NCBI GenBank assembly: GCA_002909145.1
Contig: PNQY01000179.1
Span: 34,939-89,119 of the forward strand
DNA: 54,181 nt
From: Candidatus Thioglobus perditus
GTDB taxonomy: Bacteria > Pseudomonadota > Gammaproteobacteria > PS1 > Pseudothioglobaceae
Direction of reading: 5' to 3'
In this document: piece by piece, positions 1 to 8,719 of the stretch
Position numbering within the stretch: the first letter of the stretch is position 1
Layout: every line of letters begins with the position of its first letter
Made by a program: the position numbers and the translations under genes
Notes under the pieces: generated by a model
Told to the model about the DNA's origin: nothing
What the model saw: the letters and a program-made list of their open reading frames with translations, nothing else
Database searches by the model: none

Positions 1-1280
1 CTGGCTTCTCTTCAGTTGATAGCATAAAGACAGACGAGGAAAAACAAAGATTGGAAGAATTTTTCCAAGACTTGGAGGGTTTTACTAGGGTTTTTAGTGA
101 TATTAAACAACTTTATGTAGATGAAATTGACAACAAAGAGCTATTTAACAATGCCATCAAAGGCATGGTTACTGGCCTTGACCCACACTCAAACTATCTA
201 GAGCCAAAAGAGCAAGAAAACCTACTTGAAAGCGCATCAGGTAAGTTTGGTGGACTAGGTATTGTAATTGCCAAAAAGGATGATGCCATTCAAGTCATAT
301 CTCCAATTGATGATACTCCTGCATATAGAGCTGGTATACAATCAGGAGATCTAATTGTGAAAATTGGTAATAAGCCTGTAAGTGGTATGACTCTTGAAGA
401 AGGTGTTGATCTTATGCGTGGAGATCCAGATACAGAGGTAACTCTCACAATTGTACGTAAAGATAAAAAACCTTTTACAATAAATATAACTAGAGAAATA
501 ATAACCATTATTTCTGTAAAAGGATATTTAATTGAAAAAAATATTGGCTATGTTCGCATATCTAGCTTTCAAGGGCCTACCGCAGAATTAATAAAAACCA
601 CGATAAACAAGCTAGTTAAGAAAAATGGACGATACCTAGATTCTTTAATACTTGACTTAAGAAATAATCCTGGTGGAGTACTAGAAGGTGCAGTTGATGT
701 TTCTAATTTATTTATTGATAAAAAAGGTTTAGTGGTTTATACAGAAGGCAGAATTAAAAGCTCTAACCTTAAGTTTAAAACTGAAACAGGAGACGTACTA
801 CTTGGTGCGCCAATTGTTGTTCTTATCAATGAAGGATCTGCATCTGCAGCAGAAATTGTAGCTGGGGCTTTACAGGACCATAAACGCGCGATTATTATGG
901 GGAAAACATCATTCGGTAAGGGATCGGTACAAACGGTTATCAATCTAGATGATGGATATGGATTAAAAGTTACAACCGCACGTTATTACACCCCTTCTGG
1001 CAGATCAATCCAGGCTAAAGGAATTGTGCCAGACATTGCATTAAAAAATATTAGCCTTGAGAATGAAAAAGAAGAGAATATTGCTAACACCAAAGAGAAG
1101 GATCTTAATGGTCACTTAGAAATCGAAGACCCGTCTAAGCTTTCATCTGAAGAAATTTTAAAATCTCAAGAAAAGAATAAAGACGATCAAGATAAAAAAG
1201 CCATCGAAAAATTGAAAAAAGACTACTTTGTACACGAGGCGTCTAATTTATTAAAAGCTTTAAAGGTGCTTGATAAATAA
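1..1280 (+). CDS. ctpA: S41-family C-terminal processing protease (5' partial)
   Basis: Serine protease of the tail-specific/CtpA type, normally periplasmic and acting on envelope protein C-termini. The reading frame is open back to base 3, so the start and signal peptide lie outside the window. The TTG at 51 is only an internal codon. Counting from that codon, a PDZ domain spans about residues 65-150, beginning near GKFGGLGIVI. The protease core carries the catalytic dyad Ser265 (in GSASAAE) and Lys290 (in SFGKGSVQ), 25 residues apart as in the family. The C-terminal 70 residues are rich in Lys and Glu. parA follows 55 bp downstream. In many proteobacteria this gene follows an envC-type murein hydrolase regulator, which cannot be checked here. 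The family assignment is secure; the substrate is unknown. Confidence 0.93.
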   Translation, partial: GFSSVDSIKTDEEKQRLEEFFQDLEGFTRVFSDIKQLYVDEIDNKELFNNAIKGMVTGLDPHSNYLEPKEQENLLESASGKFGGLGIVIAKKDDAIQVISPIDDTPAYRAGIQSGDLIVKIGNKPVSGMTLEEGVDLMRGDPDTEVTLTIVRKDKKPFTINITREIITIISVKGYLIEKNIGYVRISSFQGPTAELIKTTINKLVKKNGRYLDSLILDLRNNPGGVLEGAVDVSNLFIDKKGLVVYTEGRIKSSNLKFKTETGDVLLGAPIVVLINEGSASAAEIVAGALQDHKRAIIMGKTSFGKGSVQTVINLDDGYGLKVTTARYYTPSGRSIQAKGIVPDIALKNISLENEKEENIANTKEKDLNGHLEIEDPSKLSSEEILKSQEKNKDDQDKKAIEKLKKDYFVHEASNLLKALKVLDK

Positions 1281-1335
1281 AAACTAAAATGAATATATTT
1301 ATTCTTAATAGCAACAGCAACTCTTTGTTTTAAAA

Positions 1336-2106
1336 GTGGCTACTGTTCTTTCCATTGCAAATCAAAAAGGCGGAGTGGGTAAAACCACTACTGCTATAAA
1401 TCTATCTGCTGCTTTAAAAGCAATAAAAAAACGCGTACTAATGATTGATATCGACCCTCAAGGAAACGCCACAATGGGTTATGGTATTGATAAATATAAT
1501 CTAGACAACTCTATTTGTGAATTACTATTAGACGAGTGCAGTATAAATAATGCTATTGAGTATTCGCAAGATTCTGGGGTTGATGTGCTTGGATCTAATA
1601 CTGATTTAATTGCTGCTGAAATAGCCCTACTACGCAAAGACAATTCTGAATACAAACTCAAAGAAGCTATTGCCAAAGTTGATAGTGATTATGACTATGT
1701 CATTATTGATTGTCCACCATCGCTAAATATGCTTACTATTAATGCATTTACTGCATCAAACGGTATTATTATTCCAATGCAGTGTGAGTACTATGCGTTA
1801 GAAGGATTGAGTGCATTAATGCAAACTATTGAAAAAATCAAATCAACTACAAATCCAGATTTAGAAATTACCGGATTGGTGCGTACAATGTTTGACACTC
1901 GAAACAACCTATCTAATGAAGTATCAATTCAATTACTTAAATATTTTTCACACAAAGTCTTTAAAACAATCATCCCTAGAAATGTAAAATTAGCTGAAGC
2001 GCCAAGTTTTGGTCAGTCAGCTATAAGCTACGCTAGATCATCAAAGGGAGCTATTTCATACATTTCACTAGCAAGCGAAGTATTAAGGAAAACCCAAATA
2101 AATTAA
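1336..2106 (+). CDS. parA: ParA/Soj chromosome partition ATPase
   Basis: Deviant Walker-type ATPase that, with ParB, segregates the replication origin region. The start is a GTG giving MATVLSIANQKGGVGKTT. The P-loop is residues 11-18 with signature Lys11, and the A' motif DIDPQGN is at 38-44. The 256-aa length matches chromosomal Soj proteins. No convincing Shine-Dalgarno sequence precedes the GTG, so translation may be weak or coupled. parB begins 12 bp downstream, forming the usual pair. The location is unusual for a gammaproteobacterium: the neighbours are a CtpA protease and lepB, not gidA/gidB. No parS site was recognised nearby. Confidence 0.96.
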   Translation: MATVLSIANQKGGVGKTTTAINLSAALKAIKKRVLMIDIDPQGNATMGYGIDKYNLDNSICELLLDECSINNAIEYSQDSGVDVLGSNTDLIAAEIALLRKDNSEYKLKEAIAKVDSDYDYVIIDCPPSLNMLTINAFTASNGIIIPMQCEYYALEGLSALMQTIEKIKSTTNPDLEITGLVRTMFDTRNNLSNEVSIQLLKYFSHKVFKTIIPRNVKLAEAPSFGQSAISYARSSKGAISYISLASEVLRKTQIN

Positions 2107-2118
2107 AGAGTATTAACA

Positions 2119-2967
2119 ATGGCAAAAAACTCAAAACTAGGTCGTGGATTAGATATTTTATTAGGTCAAACACATTCTAATAAAGATCAAACAACCAACA
2201 ATGGCATGAAAATGCTTGATGTTAAATCCCTACAAAGGGGAAAGTTTCAGCCTAGAGATGACATAGATCCAGACACTTTAAACGAACTAGCAGAGTCAAT
2301 CAAATCTCAAGGCGTTATTCAGCCATTGGTTGTTAGAAAAGTAACTTACGATAAATACGAGATTGTTGCTGGAGAAAGACGCTGGCATGCAGCTCAGATT
2401 GCAGGCCTTAGTGAAGTTCCTGTTATTATTCGTGAAATTGACGATCAAGTTGCCCTTGCAATTGGACTGATTGAAAATATTCAGCGTGAATCTCTAACTC
2501 CTCTTGAAGAGGCAAAAGCCCTACAACAACTAATTGAGGACTTTAAGATGACACATGAGGAAATATCTCACGTGGTTGGTAGATCTAGGTCTAGTGTTAG
2601 TAATTTAATTAGACTGTTGCAATTAAGTGAAGCAGTTAAATTATTACTAGGAAGTGGCAAGCTAGAAATGGGCCATGCTCGTGCATTATTGCCACTAGAT
2701 GATGACACTCAGCTTTATATTGCCAATAAAGTTATATCAAAATCGCTTTCAGTGCGCCAAGCAGAAGATTTAGTTAAAAAGACCTTAAATCCAAAATCTA
2801 AAAAAACCAGCTCTACAGATCCTTATATCTCAGAGCTAATGAAATCCCTAAGTAAAAAACTAGACTCCAAGACCGAAATTAAACAGTCTGGCAATAATAA
2901 AGGCAAGATCATCATTCATTATAAATCTAGTGATGAATTTGATAATATCTTAAAACATATTAAGTAA
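2119..2967 (+). CDS. parB: ParB/Spo0J chromosome partition protein
   Basis: DNA-binding CTPase that loads at parS sites and stimulates ParA. The N-terminus (KLGRGLDILLG) resembles the ParA-interacting tail. The ParB/Srx nuclease-like domain lies at about residues 35-125, with the conserved GERRWHAAQIAGL block and ENIQRESLTPLEEA. A helix-turn-helix follows at about 137-165 (EEISHVVGRSRSSVSNLIRLL). The C-terminal 60 residues would form the dimerisation domain. The 282-aa length is typical. It ends 24 bp from the convergent end of lepB with no obvious terminator between them. Confidence 0.96.
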   Translation: MAKNSKLGRGLDILLGQTHSNKDQTTNNGMKMLDVKSLQRGKFQPRDDIDPDTLNELAESIKSQGVIQPLVVRKVTYDKYEIVAGERRWHAAQIAGLSEVPVIIREIDDQVALAIGLIENIQRESLTPLEEAKALQQLIEDFKMTHEEISHVVGRSRSSVSNLIRLLQLSEAVKLLLGSGKLEMGHARALLPLDDDTQLYIANKVISKSLSVRQAEDLVKKTLNPKSKKTSSTDPYISELMKSLSKKLDSKTEIKQSGNNKGKIIIHYKSSDEFDNILKHIK

Positions 2968-2990
2968 AAAATTTAATCCATTATTAGCGG

Positions 2991-3875
2991 TTAATCAAAC
3001 CCGCCAATTCTATCAAACTTTAAAGATTCATCGTAATGCATCCATATACCAAATGCTTTACCAATAATATACTCTTCTGGAACAAAACCCCAAAAACGTG
3101 AATCACTACTACGAGAGCGATTGTCACCCATTACAAAATAATGCCCTTCTGGAACTGTTGCCTTTACTCCTCTAGAGTCGTTATTTGGATCAAGTAATAC
3201 ATCATGAGAGGCATCTTCAAGTAATTCAACCTTATGTTTAAATCCAGTCATTTTTATTCCTGACTCGACCCCTTTATATGAGCCCACATCTTGGTAATGA
3301 ACCTTTTCACCATTTACTCTTAAACGATCAGAATGGTAGATTATCTTATCTCCAGGAATGCCGACAACACGCTTAATAAAATCAGCACCTTTATATTTTG
3401 AGTCTTTTTCATAATTCGGATACCTAAATACAACCACATCACCTCTTTTAGGTTTTGAAAATTCAATTATTTTCTTATTAAGTATTGGAATACTAACTCC
3501 ATAATCAAGCTTAGATACTAAAATAAAATCGCCAGTTAGAAGTGTTGGCATCATTGAATTAGAGGGTATTCTAAATGGCTCTACAATGAACCCACGCAAT
3601 ACAAATACTAATAAAATAACTGGAAAGAATTCAGCTGACCACTGTACTACTTTTGGTCTGTTTTCATATTTCTGAGATTTATTAAATCTTAAAAATAAAA
3701 CAAAATAAATAAACTTACCTAATCCGGTTTTATTCTTTGAACTGTTGTCATCTCCCTTTCCAGTGTTAAAAAACAACTGATCAATACTAACAATTAAAAA
3801 TGCAACAACTAAAAATGTCGCCAACCAAGATGATACGTCCCATGCAAAAAATGGTGCTGCGTTTTCAATAGTCAT
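2991..3875 (-). CDS. lepB: Signal peptidase I
   Basis: Membrane-bound leader peptidase that removes Sec and Tat signal peptides on the periplasmic side. Two N-terminal hydrophobic segments (about residues 15-32 and 83-98) flank a basic cytoplasmic loop. The catalytic Ser107 sits in PSNSMMPT and the Lys168 general base in ADFIKRVVGIPGD. The family boxes MGDNRSRSSDSR and GFVPEEYIIGKA follow. The 294-aa length is normal. It is transcribed divergently from the DsrC-like gene, with 79 bp between the two starts. The usual partners lepA and rnc are not adjacent. Confidence 0.96.
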   Translation of the reverse strand: MTIENAAPFFAWDVSSWLATFLVVAFLIVSIDQLFFNTGKGDDNSSKNKTGLGKFIYFVLFLRFNKSQKYENRPKVVQWSAEFFPVILLVFVLRGFIVEPFRIPSNSMMPTLLTGDFILVSKLDYGVSIPILNKKIIEFSKPKRGDVVVFRYPNYEKDSKYKGADFIKRVVGIPGDKIIYHSDRLRVNGEKVHYQDVGSYKGVESGIKMTGFKHKVELLEDASHDVLLDPNNDSRGVKATVPEGHYFVMGDNRSRSSDSRFWGFVPEEYIIGKAFGIWMHYDESLKFDRIGGFD

Positions 3876-3887
3876 ACAAAAAAGGGG

Positions 3888-3949
3888 TTGAATAAAAGAT
3901 TGTTATTATATAATAACTTCTTTTTATAGTTTTTCACATTGGAGGAAAT
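3888..3949 (+). promoter_or_regulatory. Promoter and strong RBS of the DsrC-like gene, with palindrome over the -10
   Basis: A -10 TATAAT at 3909-3914 is preceded by TTGAAT at 3888-3893, a short 15-bp spacer. A perfect 16-bp palindrome, GTTATTATATAATAAC (3902-3917), covers the -10 and could be an operator or just a low-complexity coincidence. A strong Shine-Dalgarno sequence (GGAGG, about 3942-3946) fixes the ATG at 3955. The same 79 bp must also hold the lepB promoter on the other strand. Confidence 0.55.
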
Positions 3950-3954
3950 ATACA

Positions 3955-4281
3955 ATGGCATTAGCTGATTTAGAAAGAGATGGTCACGGTTACTTAGCGA
4001 ACCTTGATGATTGGAACGAAGACATTGCTAAGGAAATAGCAGAAGAAGAAGGTGTTACATTAACAGATGACAGCTTTAAATTAATTAACTTCTTGCGTGA
4101 CGAATATATTAATAACAATGCTAACCAACCTAATGAACGCAATATGGTTAAAGCATTAAAGGGCGACTGGGAAGGAAAATTAACAACTAAAGAACTATAT
4201 GCTTTATTTCCTAAAGGTCCTGCCAAGCAAGCTGGTAAGGTTGCAGGCCTACCTGAAACAAGACGTAAAGGTGGTTACTAA
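3955..4281 (+). CDS. DsrC/TusE-family protein lacking all cysteines (RspA-like)
   Basis: Small protein of the DsrC/TusE/RspA family. Typical DsrC carries persulfide or trisulfide intermediates on two C-terminal cysteines, and TusE uses the penultimate one. Family hallmarks are present: LADLERDGHGYLANLDDWNE at the start, a helical middle, and the FPKGPAKQA-KVAGLP segment near the end. There is no cysteine anywhere in the 108 residues. The position normally reading KQAC is KQAG (Gly94), and the tail reads ETRRKGGY instead of ending in Cys-Val. It therefore cannot act as a thiol sulfur carrier. Cysteine-less members have been called RspA and suggested to be regulatory, which is inference here. 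It is monocistronic, with a strong RBS and its own terminator, suggesting good expression. Confidence 0.85.
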   Translation: MALADLERDGHGYLANLDDWNEDIAKEIAEEEGVTLTDDSFKLINFLRDEYINNNANQPNERNMVKALKGDWEGKLTTKELYALFPKGPAKQAGKVAGLPETRRKGGY

Positions 4282-4304
4282 GAATATTAGAAACAACATC
4301 TAAT

Positions 4305-4335
4305 AAAAAAGGCGCTCAATGAGCGCCTTTTTTTT
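4305..4335 (+). terminator. Rho-independent terminator after the DsrC-like gene
   Basis: Perfect 7-bp GC-rich stem (GGCGCTC, AAT loop, GAGCGCC at 4311-4327), preceded by six A and followed by eight T. The A/T tracts on both sides make it likely bidirectional, so it may also serve the convergent aroA operon, which ends at 4378. Confidence 0.93.
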
Positions 4336-4377
4336 AACTCTTCAAGAAATCTAATGGATTTTCCTGGATGACCTTTT

Positions 4378-5682
4378 TTATATTTCTGTAATATTCATAC
4401 CAGCACTGTTAGCTAGTGCAACAAAATTAGGAAACGATGTCATAACATTATCCACGCCATTAATTTCAATTGGATAGTCACATCTGAGTGATGCTATAGC
4501 GAATGACATAGAGATACGGTGATCATGGTGTGACTCAATCATTTGAGCTGGATTTTGAAAAACACCGCCTTGAATCTTGATGCCGTCTTCCAGCACTTCA
4601 TTTTCAATACCTAGTATGTTTAATCCGTCCGCCATTACTTGAATACGGTCAGATTCTTTAACCCTAAGCTCTTTGGCGCCAGTTAATGTCGTTTCACCTT
4701 GAGCGCAACTTGCTGCAATAAATACAGCTGGAAACTCATCAATAGCGAGTGGCACGAGCTGCTCTGGAATTTTAATACCTTTTAATTCTGATGATTGGAT
4801 ACGAATATCAGCTAATAGTTCACCGCCAATTTCACGTTCATTTGACAAGGTAAGGTTTGCACCCATAAGTTGTAAGATATTAATCACACCGGTGCGGGTT
4901 GGATTAACATTAACACCAGTTAGGGTTACATCAGCCTGTGGTGCAATTGCCGCTGCCACCATAAAAAATGCAGAAGAGGATATATCACTTGGTACTTGAA
5001 TTTCAGTAGCTGTTAATTCACCACCACCAGTAAGGCACATTTGATTTTCATTCACACGAACATCATAACCAAGACCTTTTAGCATACGTTCGGTATGATC
5101 ACGTGTTGGAGCTGGCTCTGTAACGCAAGTCTCACCATCAGCATACAACCCTGCCAACAAAACACAAGACTTTACTTGAGCAGATGCTACTGGTAAATCA
5201 TATTTAATACCTTTTAACTTTTGAGAGCCTTTAATTCTAAGAGGTGGCTTGCCGTTATCATTACTTTCAATAACTGCACCCATCTTAGTAAGAGGGTTAA
5301 TAACCCTGCCCATTGGGCGTTTAGATAAAGACTCGTCACCATGAAGTTCACAGTCAAAATCTTGTGCAGCTAAAATTCCAGACATTAGCCTTATAGATGT
5401 GCCAGAATTGCCCAAATCTAGAGCTTTTAGAGGCTTTTTTAGGCCGTTGATACCAACACCATGAATTGTAACATTGTCACCCTCACGCTCGATTTTGACA
5501 CCCATGGCTTGGAAAGCTTTAAGAGTAGAAAGAGCATCCTCGCCTTCTAGGAATCCTTTTACTTTTGTAACTCCACTAGCTAACGATCCAAGCATAATGG
5601 ATCTATGTGAAATTGACTTATCCCCAGGAATTTTTAGATTTCCAGATAGCGAGGTCGCTGGTTTTGCAATAAATTTACTCAT
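4378..5682 (-). CDS. aroA: 3-phosphoshikimate 1-carboxyvinyltransferase (EPSP synthase)
   Basis: Cytosolic shikimate-pathway enzyme joining shikimate-3-phosphate and phosphoenolpyruvate. Visible motifs are LKIPGDKSISHRS near the N-terminus, LGNSGTSIRLMSGILA (PEP-binding loop), TRDHTERML, IPSSAFF-type SDISSSAFF, and DEFPAVFIAAS with the catalytic acid region. The 434-aa length is normal. It is the last gene of the serC-serA-pheA-hisC-tyrA-aroA operon, 12 bp after tyrA. The cmk and rpsA genes that usually follow aroA in this cluster are absent and a convergent terminator closes the unit. Confidence 0.97.
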   Translation of the reverse strand: MSKFIAKPATSLSGNLKIPGDKSISHRSIMLGSLASGVTKVKGFLEGEDALSTLKAFQAMGVKIEREGDNVTIHGVGINGLKKPLKALDLGNSGTSIRLMSGILAAQDFDCELHGDESLSKRPMGRVINPLTKMGAVIESNDNGKPPLRIKGSQKLKGIKYDLPVASAQVKSCVLLAGLYADGETCVTEPAPTRDHTERMLKGLGYDVRVNENQMCLTGGGELTATEIQVPSDISSSAFFMVAAAIAPQADVTLTGVNVNPTRTGVINILQLMGANLTLSNEREIGGELLADIRIQSSELKGIKIPEQLVPLAIDEFPAVFIAASCAQGETTLTGAKELRVKESDRIQVMADGLNILGIENEVLEDGIKIQGGVFQNPAQMIESHHDHRISMSFAIASLRCDYPIEINGVDNVMTSFPNFVALANSAGMNITEI

Positions 5683-5694
5683 ATTGTTTTTTAT

Positions 5695-6549
5695 TTATTC
5701 GTCTATCCACTTATCTCTTGTGGATTTTGCATCGATAAATAATCTTTCCAACTCTTCAGTTTGATTGTTTTTAATTAAATTTGATAGTTTTTCCAGTGCT
5801 TGCTGATAGCCTTCAATGTGCTTTACAATTTGATCGGAATTATTAATACAAATATCTCTCCACATAATTGAATCACTTGAAGCTATACGCGAAAAATCCT
5901 TAAAACCACCGGCAGCATAATCACAAGCACTAGGATTATTATCCATAAGATAATCCATAAGACTAAAAGCCAACATATGCGGAAGATGTGAAGTCATAGC
6001 CAATAAATCATCGTGTTTTGTATAATTCATAATTTCAACTCGTGCCCCAATGCATTCCCATAAATCGCTCACTGCAACTACAGACTGAGTGTCTGCATTA
6101 CTTTCTGGGGTTAGGATTACACGCTTATTTTTAAATAAAGACGCGTCACTTGCATTAACCCCGCTTTTCTCCTTGCCTGCAATTGGGTGTGCCGGGATAA
6201 ATTTTGCCGGTATTTTTCCAAATACTTCTTTAGCAATTTTTACTATACTGCCCTTGGTACTGCCAACATCAGAAATAATTACCGAATCATTAATGTGCGG
6301 CTTTATCAACTCTAATATCTCCTTAAAGCTATCAACAGGTGTGGCAATAACCACCATATCCACATCTTCTAGAGCTTGGGAAATATCCAGGCTGTATTCA
6401 TCAATAACACCAATATTTTGGGCTGTTTTTAAATTGTCTTCATTTCTACTAAACCCAACAATAGTTTTAACTTTGGATGATTCTTTTAATCCTGCAGCAA
6501 AAGAGCCACCTATTAATCCAACACCAATTATGCAAATTTTTTCAATCAT
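5695..6549 (-). CDS. tyrA: Prephenate/arogenate dehydrogenase
   Basis: NAD(P)-dependent enzyme that converts prephenate to 4-hydroxyphenylpyruvate (or arogenate to tyrosine). The Rossmann fold starts at residue 4 (ICIIGVGLIGGSFA). Later boxes are DVGSTKGSIV, FIPAHPIAGKEKSG (substrate-binding region) and MTSHLPHMLAFSLMDYL. At 284 aa it is the stand-alone form, without a chorismate mutase or ACT domain and not fused to AroA as in some pseudomonads. Its ATG overlaps the hisC stop by 4 bp, so translation is probably coupled. Cofactor and substrate preference cannot be read safely by eye. Confidence 0.94.
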   Translation of the reverse strand: MIEKICIIGVGLIGGSFAAGLKESSKVKTIVGFSRNEDNLKTAQNIGVIDEYSLDISQALEDVDMVVIATPVDSFKEILELIKPHINDSVIISDVGSTKGSIVKIAKEVFGKIPAKFIPAHPIAGKEKSGVNASDASLFKNKRVILTPESNADTQSVVAVSDLWECIGARVEIMNYTKHDDLLAMTSHLPHMLAFSLMDYLMDNNPSACDYAAGGFKDFSRIASSDSIMWRDICINNSDQIVKHIEGYQQALEKLSNLIKNNQTEELERLFIDAKSTRDKWIDE

Positions 6550-7610
6550 ATAACTAATTTTAAAGCATTAAGAAAGTCATCGTTTTCCCTAGATGTTCCA
6601 ACTGACACTCTCAGATAATTTTTCATTTCTACCGGACGCACAATAAAACCTTCTTCCAATAATTTTTTATAAATATTTTCAGCATTATCAACCTTTACTG
6701 CAATGAAATTTGCAAAAGACTGTATATAAGACAAACCCAACTTGTCAAACCCTTGAGATAGTTGAGATAGTCCATTTTTATTTGCAATAATCGATCTTGC
6801 TAAATGTGAATCATCTCCAAGAGCTGCAGTAGCGGCCATTTGTGCAATATGATTAACATTAAAAGGTTGACGAATACGATTTAAATAATCAGCAATTTTC
6901 TCACTAGAAATCGAATACCCTACTCTTAACCCTGCTAGCCCATAAGCCTTAGAAAAAGTTCTGGTAATAACAAGATTATCAAATTCTTTTAACCATGCTA
7001 TAGCATTATCACTAGTATCTAGGTACTCAAAGTATGCCTGATCTAGAACTACAATAATAGATTTTGGCACTCTAGACAAAAAATCTTGTATAGCGTTATC
7101 ATCCAATAGTGTTCCTGTTGGATTATTTGGATTGGCTATAAATATTAGCTTAGTATTATCATTAACAGCCGACAACATTGCCTCAAGATTATGGCCAAAT
7201 TCATTTGCAGGAGTAACAACTGCCTTTGCTCCTATTGCTTGAGTAACCAGTGGATAAACCACAAAAGCAAATTCTGAAAATATAACCTCGTCATCTGCTT
7301 TACAAACATAAGCTCTAGCAATAAGTTCTAATAGATCATTAGATCCATTGCCCAAAGTTATGCTGTTTGGATAGACGTTAAGATGTTTGCTGATTGCTTG
7401 TTTTAACTCAAATCCATTGCCATCTGGATATCTATCAATCTCATAAACTGCTTTTTGCATTGCTGCTAAAGCTTTAGGACCAACACCAAGAGGGTTTTCA
7501 TTACTAGCAAGTTTAACAATATTATCTAAACCCAACTCACGCTGTAATTCACTTATAGGTTTTCCGCCTTGATAAGGTTTTAAAGATTTTATTGATGGGC
7601 AAACACTCAT
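6546..7610 (-). CDS. hisC: Histidinol-phosphate/aromatic aminotransferase (HisC type)
   Basis: Class I/II PLP-dependent aminotransferase of the HisC subfamily. Landmarks are KLASNENPLG near the start, NPNNPTGTLL, DQAYFEY, and the PLP lysine in TRTFSKAYGLAGLRVGY. The C-terminal Arg lies in LRVSVGTSREND. The 354-aa length is normal. Its position between pheA and tyrA indicates a role in the last step of phenylalanine/tyrosine synthesis, in addition to or instead of histidine synthesis. No other his genes are in the window. Confidence 0.93.
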   Translation of the reverse strand: MSVCPSIKSLKPYQGGKPISELQRELGLDNIVKLASNENPLGVGPKALAAMQKAVYEIDRYPDGNGFELKQAISKHLNVYPNSITLGNGSNDLLELIARAYVCKADDEVIFSEFAFVVYPLVTQAIGAKAVVTPANEFGHNLEAMLSAVNDNTKLIFIANPNNPTGTLLDDNAIQDFLSRVPKSIIVVLDQAYFEYLDTSDNAIAWLKEFDNLVITRTFSKAYGLAGLRVGYSISSEKIADYLNRIRQPFNVNHIAQMAATAALGDDSHLARSIIANKNGLSQLSQGFDKLGLSYIQSFANFIAVKVDNAENIYKKLLEEGFIVRPVEMKNYLRVSVGTSRENDDFLNALKLVI

Positions 7611-7630
7611 AAACTATATATAAGAATTTT

Positions 7631-8710
7631 TTATAAAACCGCAACAGGATATGACCCAAGAACATTTACCTTAAGCACTCTATTTGCAACCTCTGTCAAA
7701 GCTTGCTTTATTTTCTTATCTTCTCTATGGCCTTCAATATCAATCAAAAATAGATATTCCCATTTAACTCCTGGAATTGGGTGTCTAGCCAACTGCAACA
7801 TATTAATTCCTTGATCTTTAAACGGCTCAAGCAAATCAAATAACGCTCCAGATTCATGCTTAGTTACAACCAATATAGAGGTTTTGTCACTTCCAGATGC
7901 AGGCACATCTTCTTTGCCAAGAATTAAAAATCTGGTTACATTTCCAGTTTTATCCTCAATATTTTTTGCAATCCTTTCCAGACCATACAAACTAAGTGCG
8001 GCTTCTGATGCGATTGCAGCGGCATTATTTTCATCTTTTACAATACGTGCTGCTAGGGCATTCGATGCAACACTTTTCAACTCGGCATTTGGATAATGAT
8101 TACTTAACCAGCGTTGACACTGATCTAGAGCCTGTTGATGTGCATAAATAACTTCAATATCCTCAGATTGATCAGCGCTCATAAGTTGATGCTGAATTGA
8201 AATCTCAACCTCACCACAAATTTTTAAACCTTGTGAATAAAGCATGTCGACCGTTCCACCAATTACACCATTTGAAGAGTTTTCAATTGGCACCACACCA
8301 TGGTGAGCATTGCCCTTCTCAACCTGATGAAAAATTTCATCAATACTGGCACAATCAATTGTTGACACCGCATGACCAAAATGTTTCAGTGCAGCCTCTT
8401 GGGTAAATGTGCCTTCAGGCCCTAAATATGCAACATTAAGTGGCTGCTCTAAAGCTAAACAAGCTGACATGATCTCACGAAAAATATGAGCCATATCTTT
8501 ATCTTTTAATAAACTGTCATTACGTTCAATAATTGAACGCAACACTTGAGCCTCTCGCTCTGGACGATAAAAAACACTGTTGCTATCTGCTGCTTTTTTT
8601 ACCTCTGCAACATCAGAAGCCAACTGTGCACGATCAGCAATTAATGACTGAACTTTTTTGTCCAGAGCATCAATTTCATCTCGTAACTCTGGTAATGTTT
8701 TTTTACCCAT
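7631..8710 (-). CDS. pheA: Bifunctional chorismate mutase/prephenate dehydratase (P-protein)
   Basis: Converts chorismate to prephenate and then phenylpyruvate. The AroQ chorismate mutase domain spans residues 1-90 (LRDEIDALDKKV, YRPEREAQVLRSI). The prephenate dehydratase domain spans about 92-270 (YLGPEGTFTQEAA, PIENSSNGVIGGTVD, and catalytic TRF at 259-261 in NVTRFLIL). The C-terminal ACT domain is at about 275-350. The ACT domain keeps the GAL motif (288-290), but the motif usually read as ESRP or ETRP is ARHP (308-311). This may alter phenylalanine feedback. The 359-aa length is normal. serA ends 9 bp upstream of its start codon. Confidence 0.96.
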   Translation of the reverse strand: MGKKTLPELRDEIDALDKKVQSLIADRAQLASDVAEVKKAADSNSVFYRPEREAQVLRSIIERNDSLLKDKDMAHIFREIMSACLALEQPLNVAYLGPEGTFTQEAALKHFGHAVSTIDCASIDEIFHQVEKGNAHHGVVPIENSSNGVIGGTVDMLYSQGLKICGEVEISIQHQLMSADQSEDIEVIYAHQQALDQCQRWLSNHYPNAELKSVASNALAARIVKDENNAAAIASEAALSLYGLERIAKNIEDKTGNVTRFLILGKEDVPASGSDKTSILVVTKHESGALFDLLEPFKDQGINMLQLARHPIPGVKWEYLFLIDIEGHREDKKIKQALTEVANRVLKVNVLGSYPVAVL

Positions 8711-8719
8711 TTTTTATAC

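Noticed and set aside
6089-6553. 154-codon open frame antisense to tyrA
   Set aside because: Shadow of the tyrA reading frame with no supporting signals.
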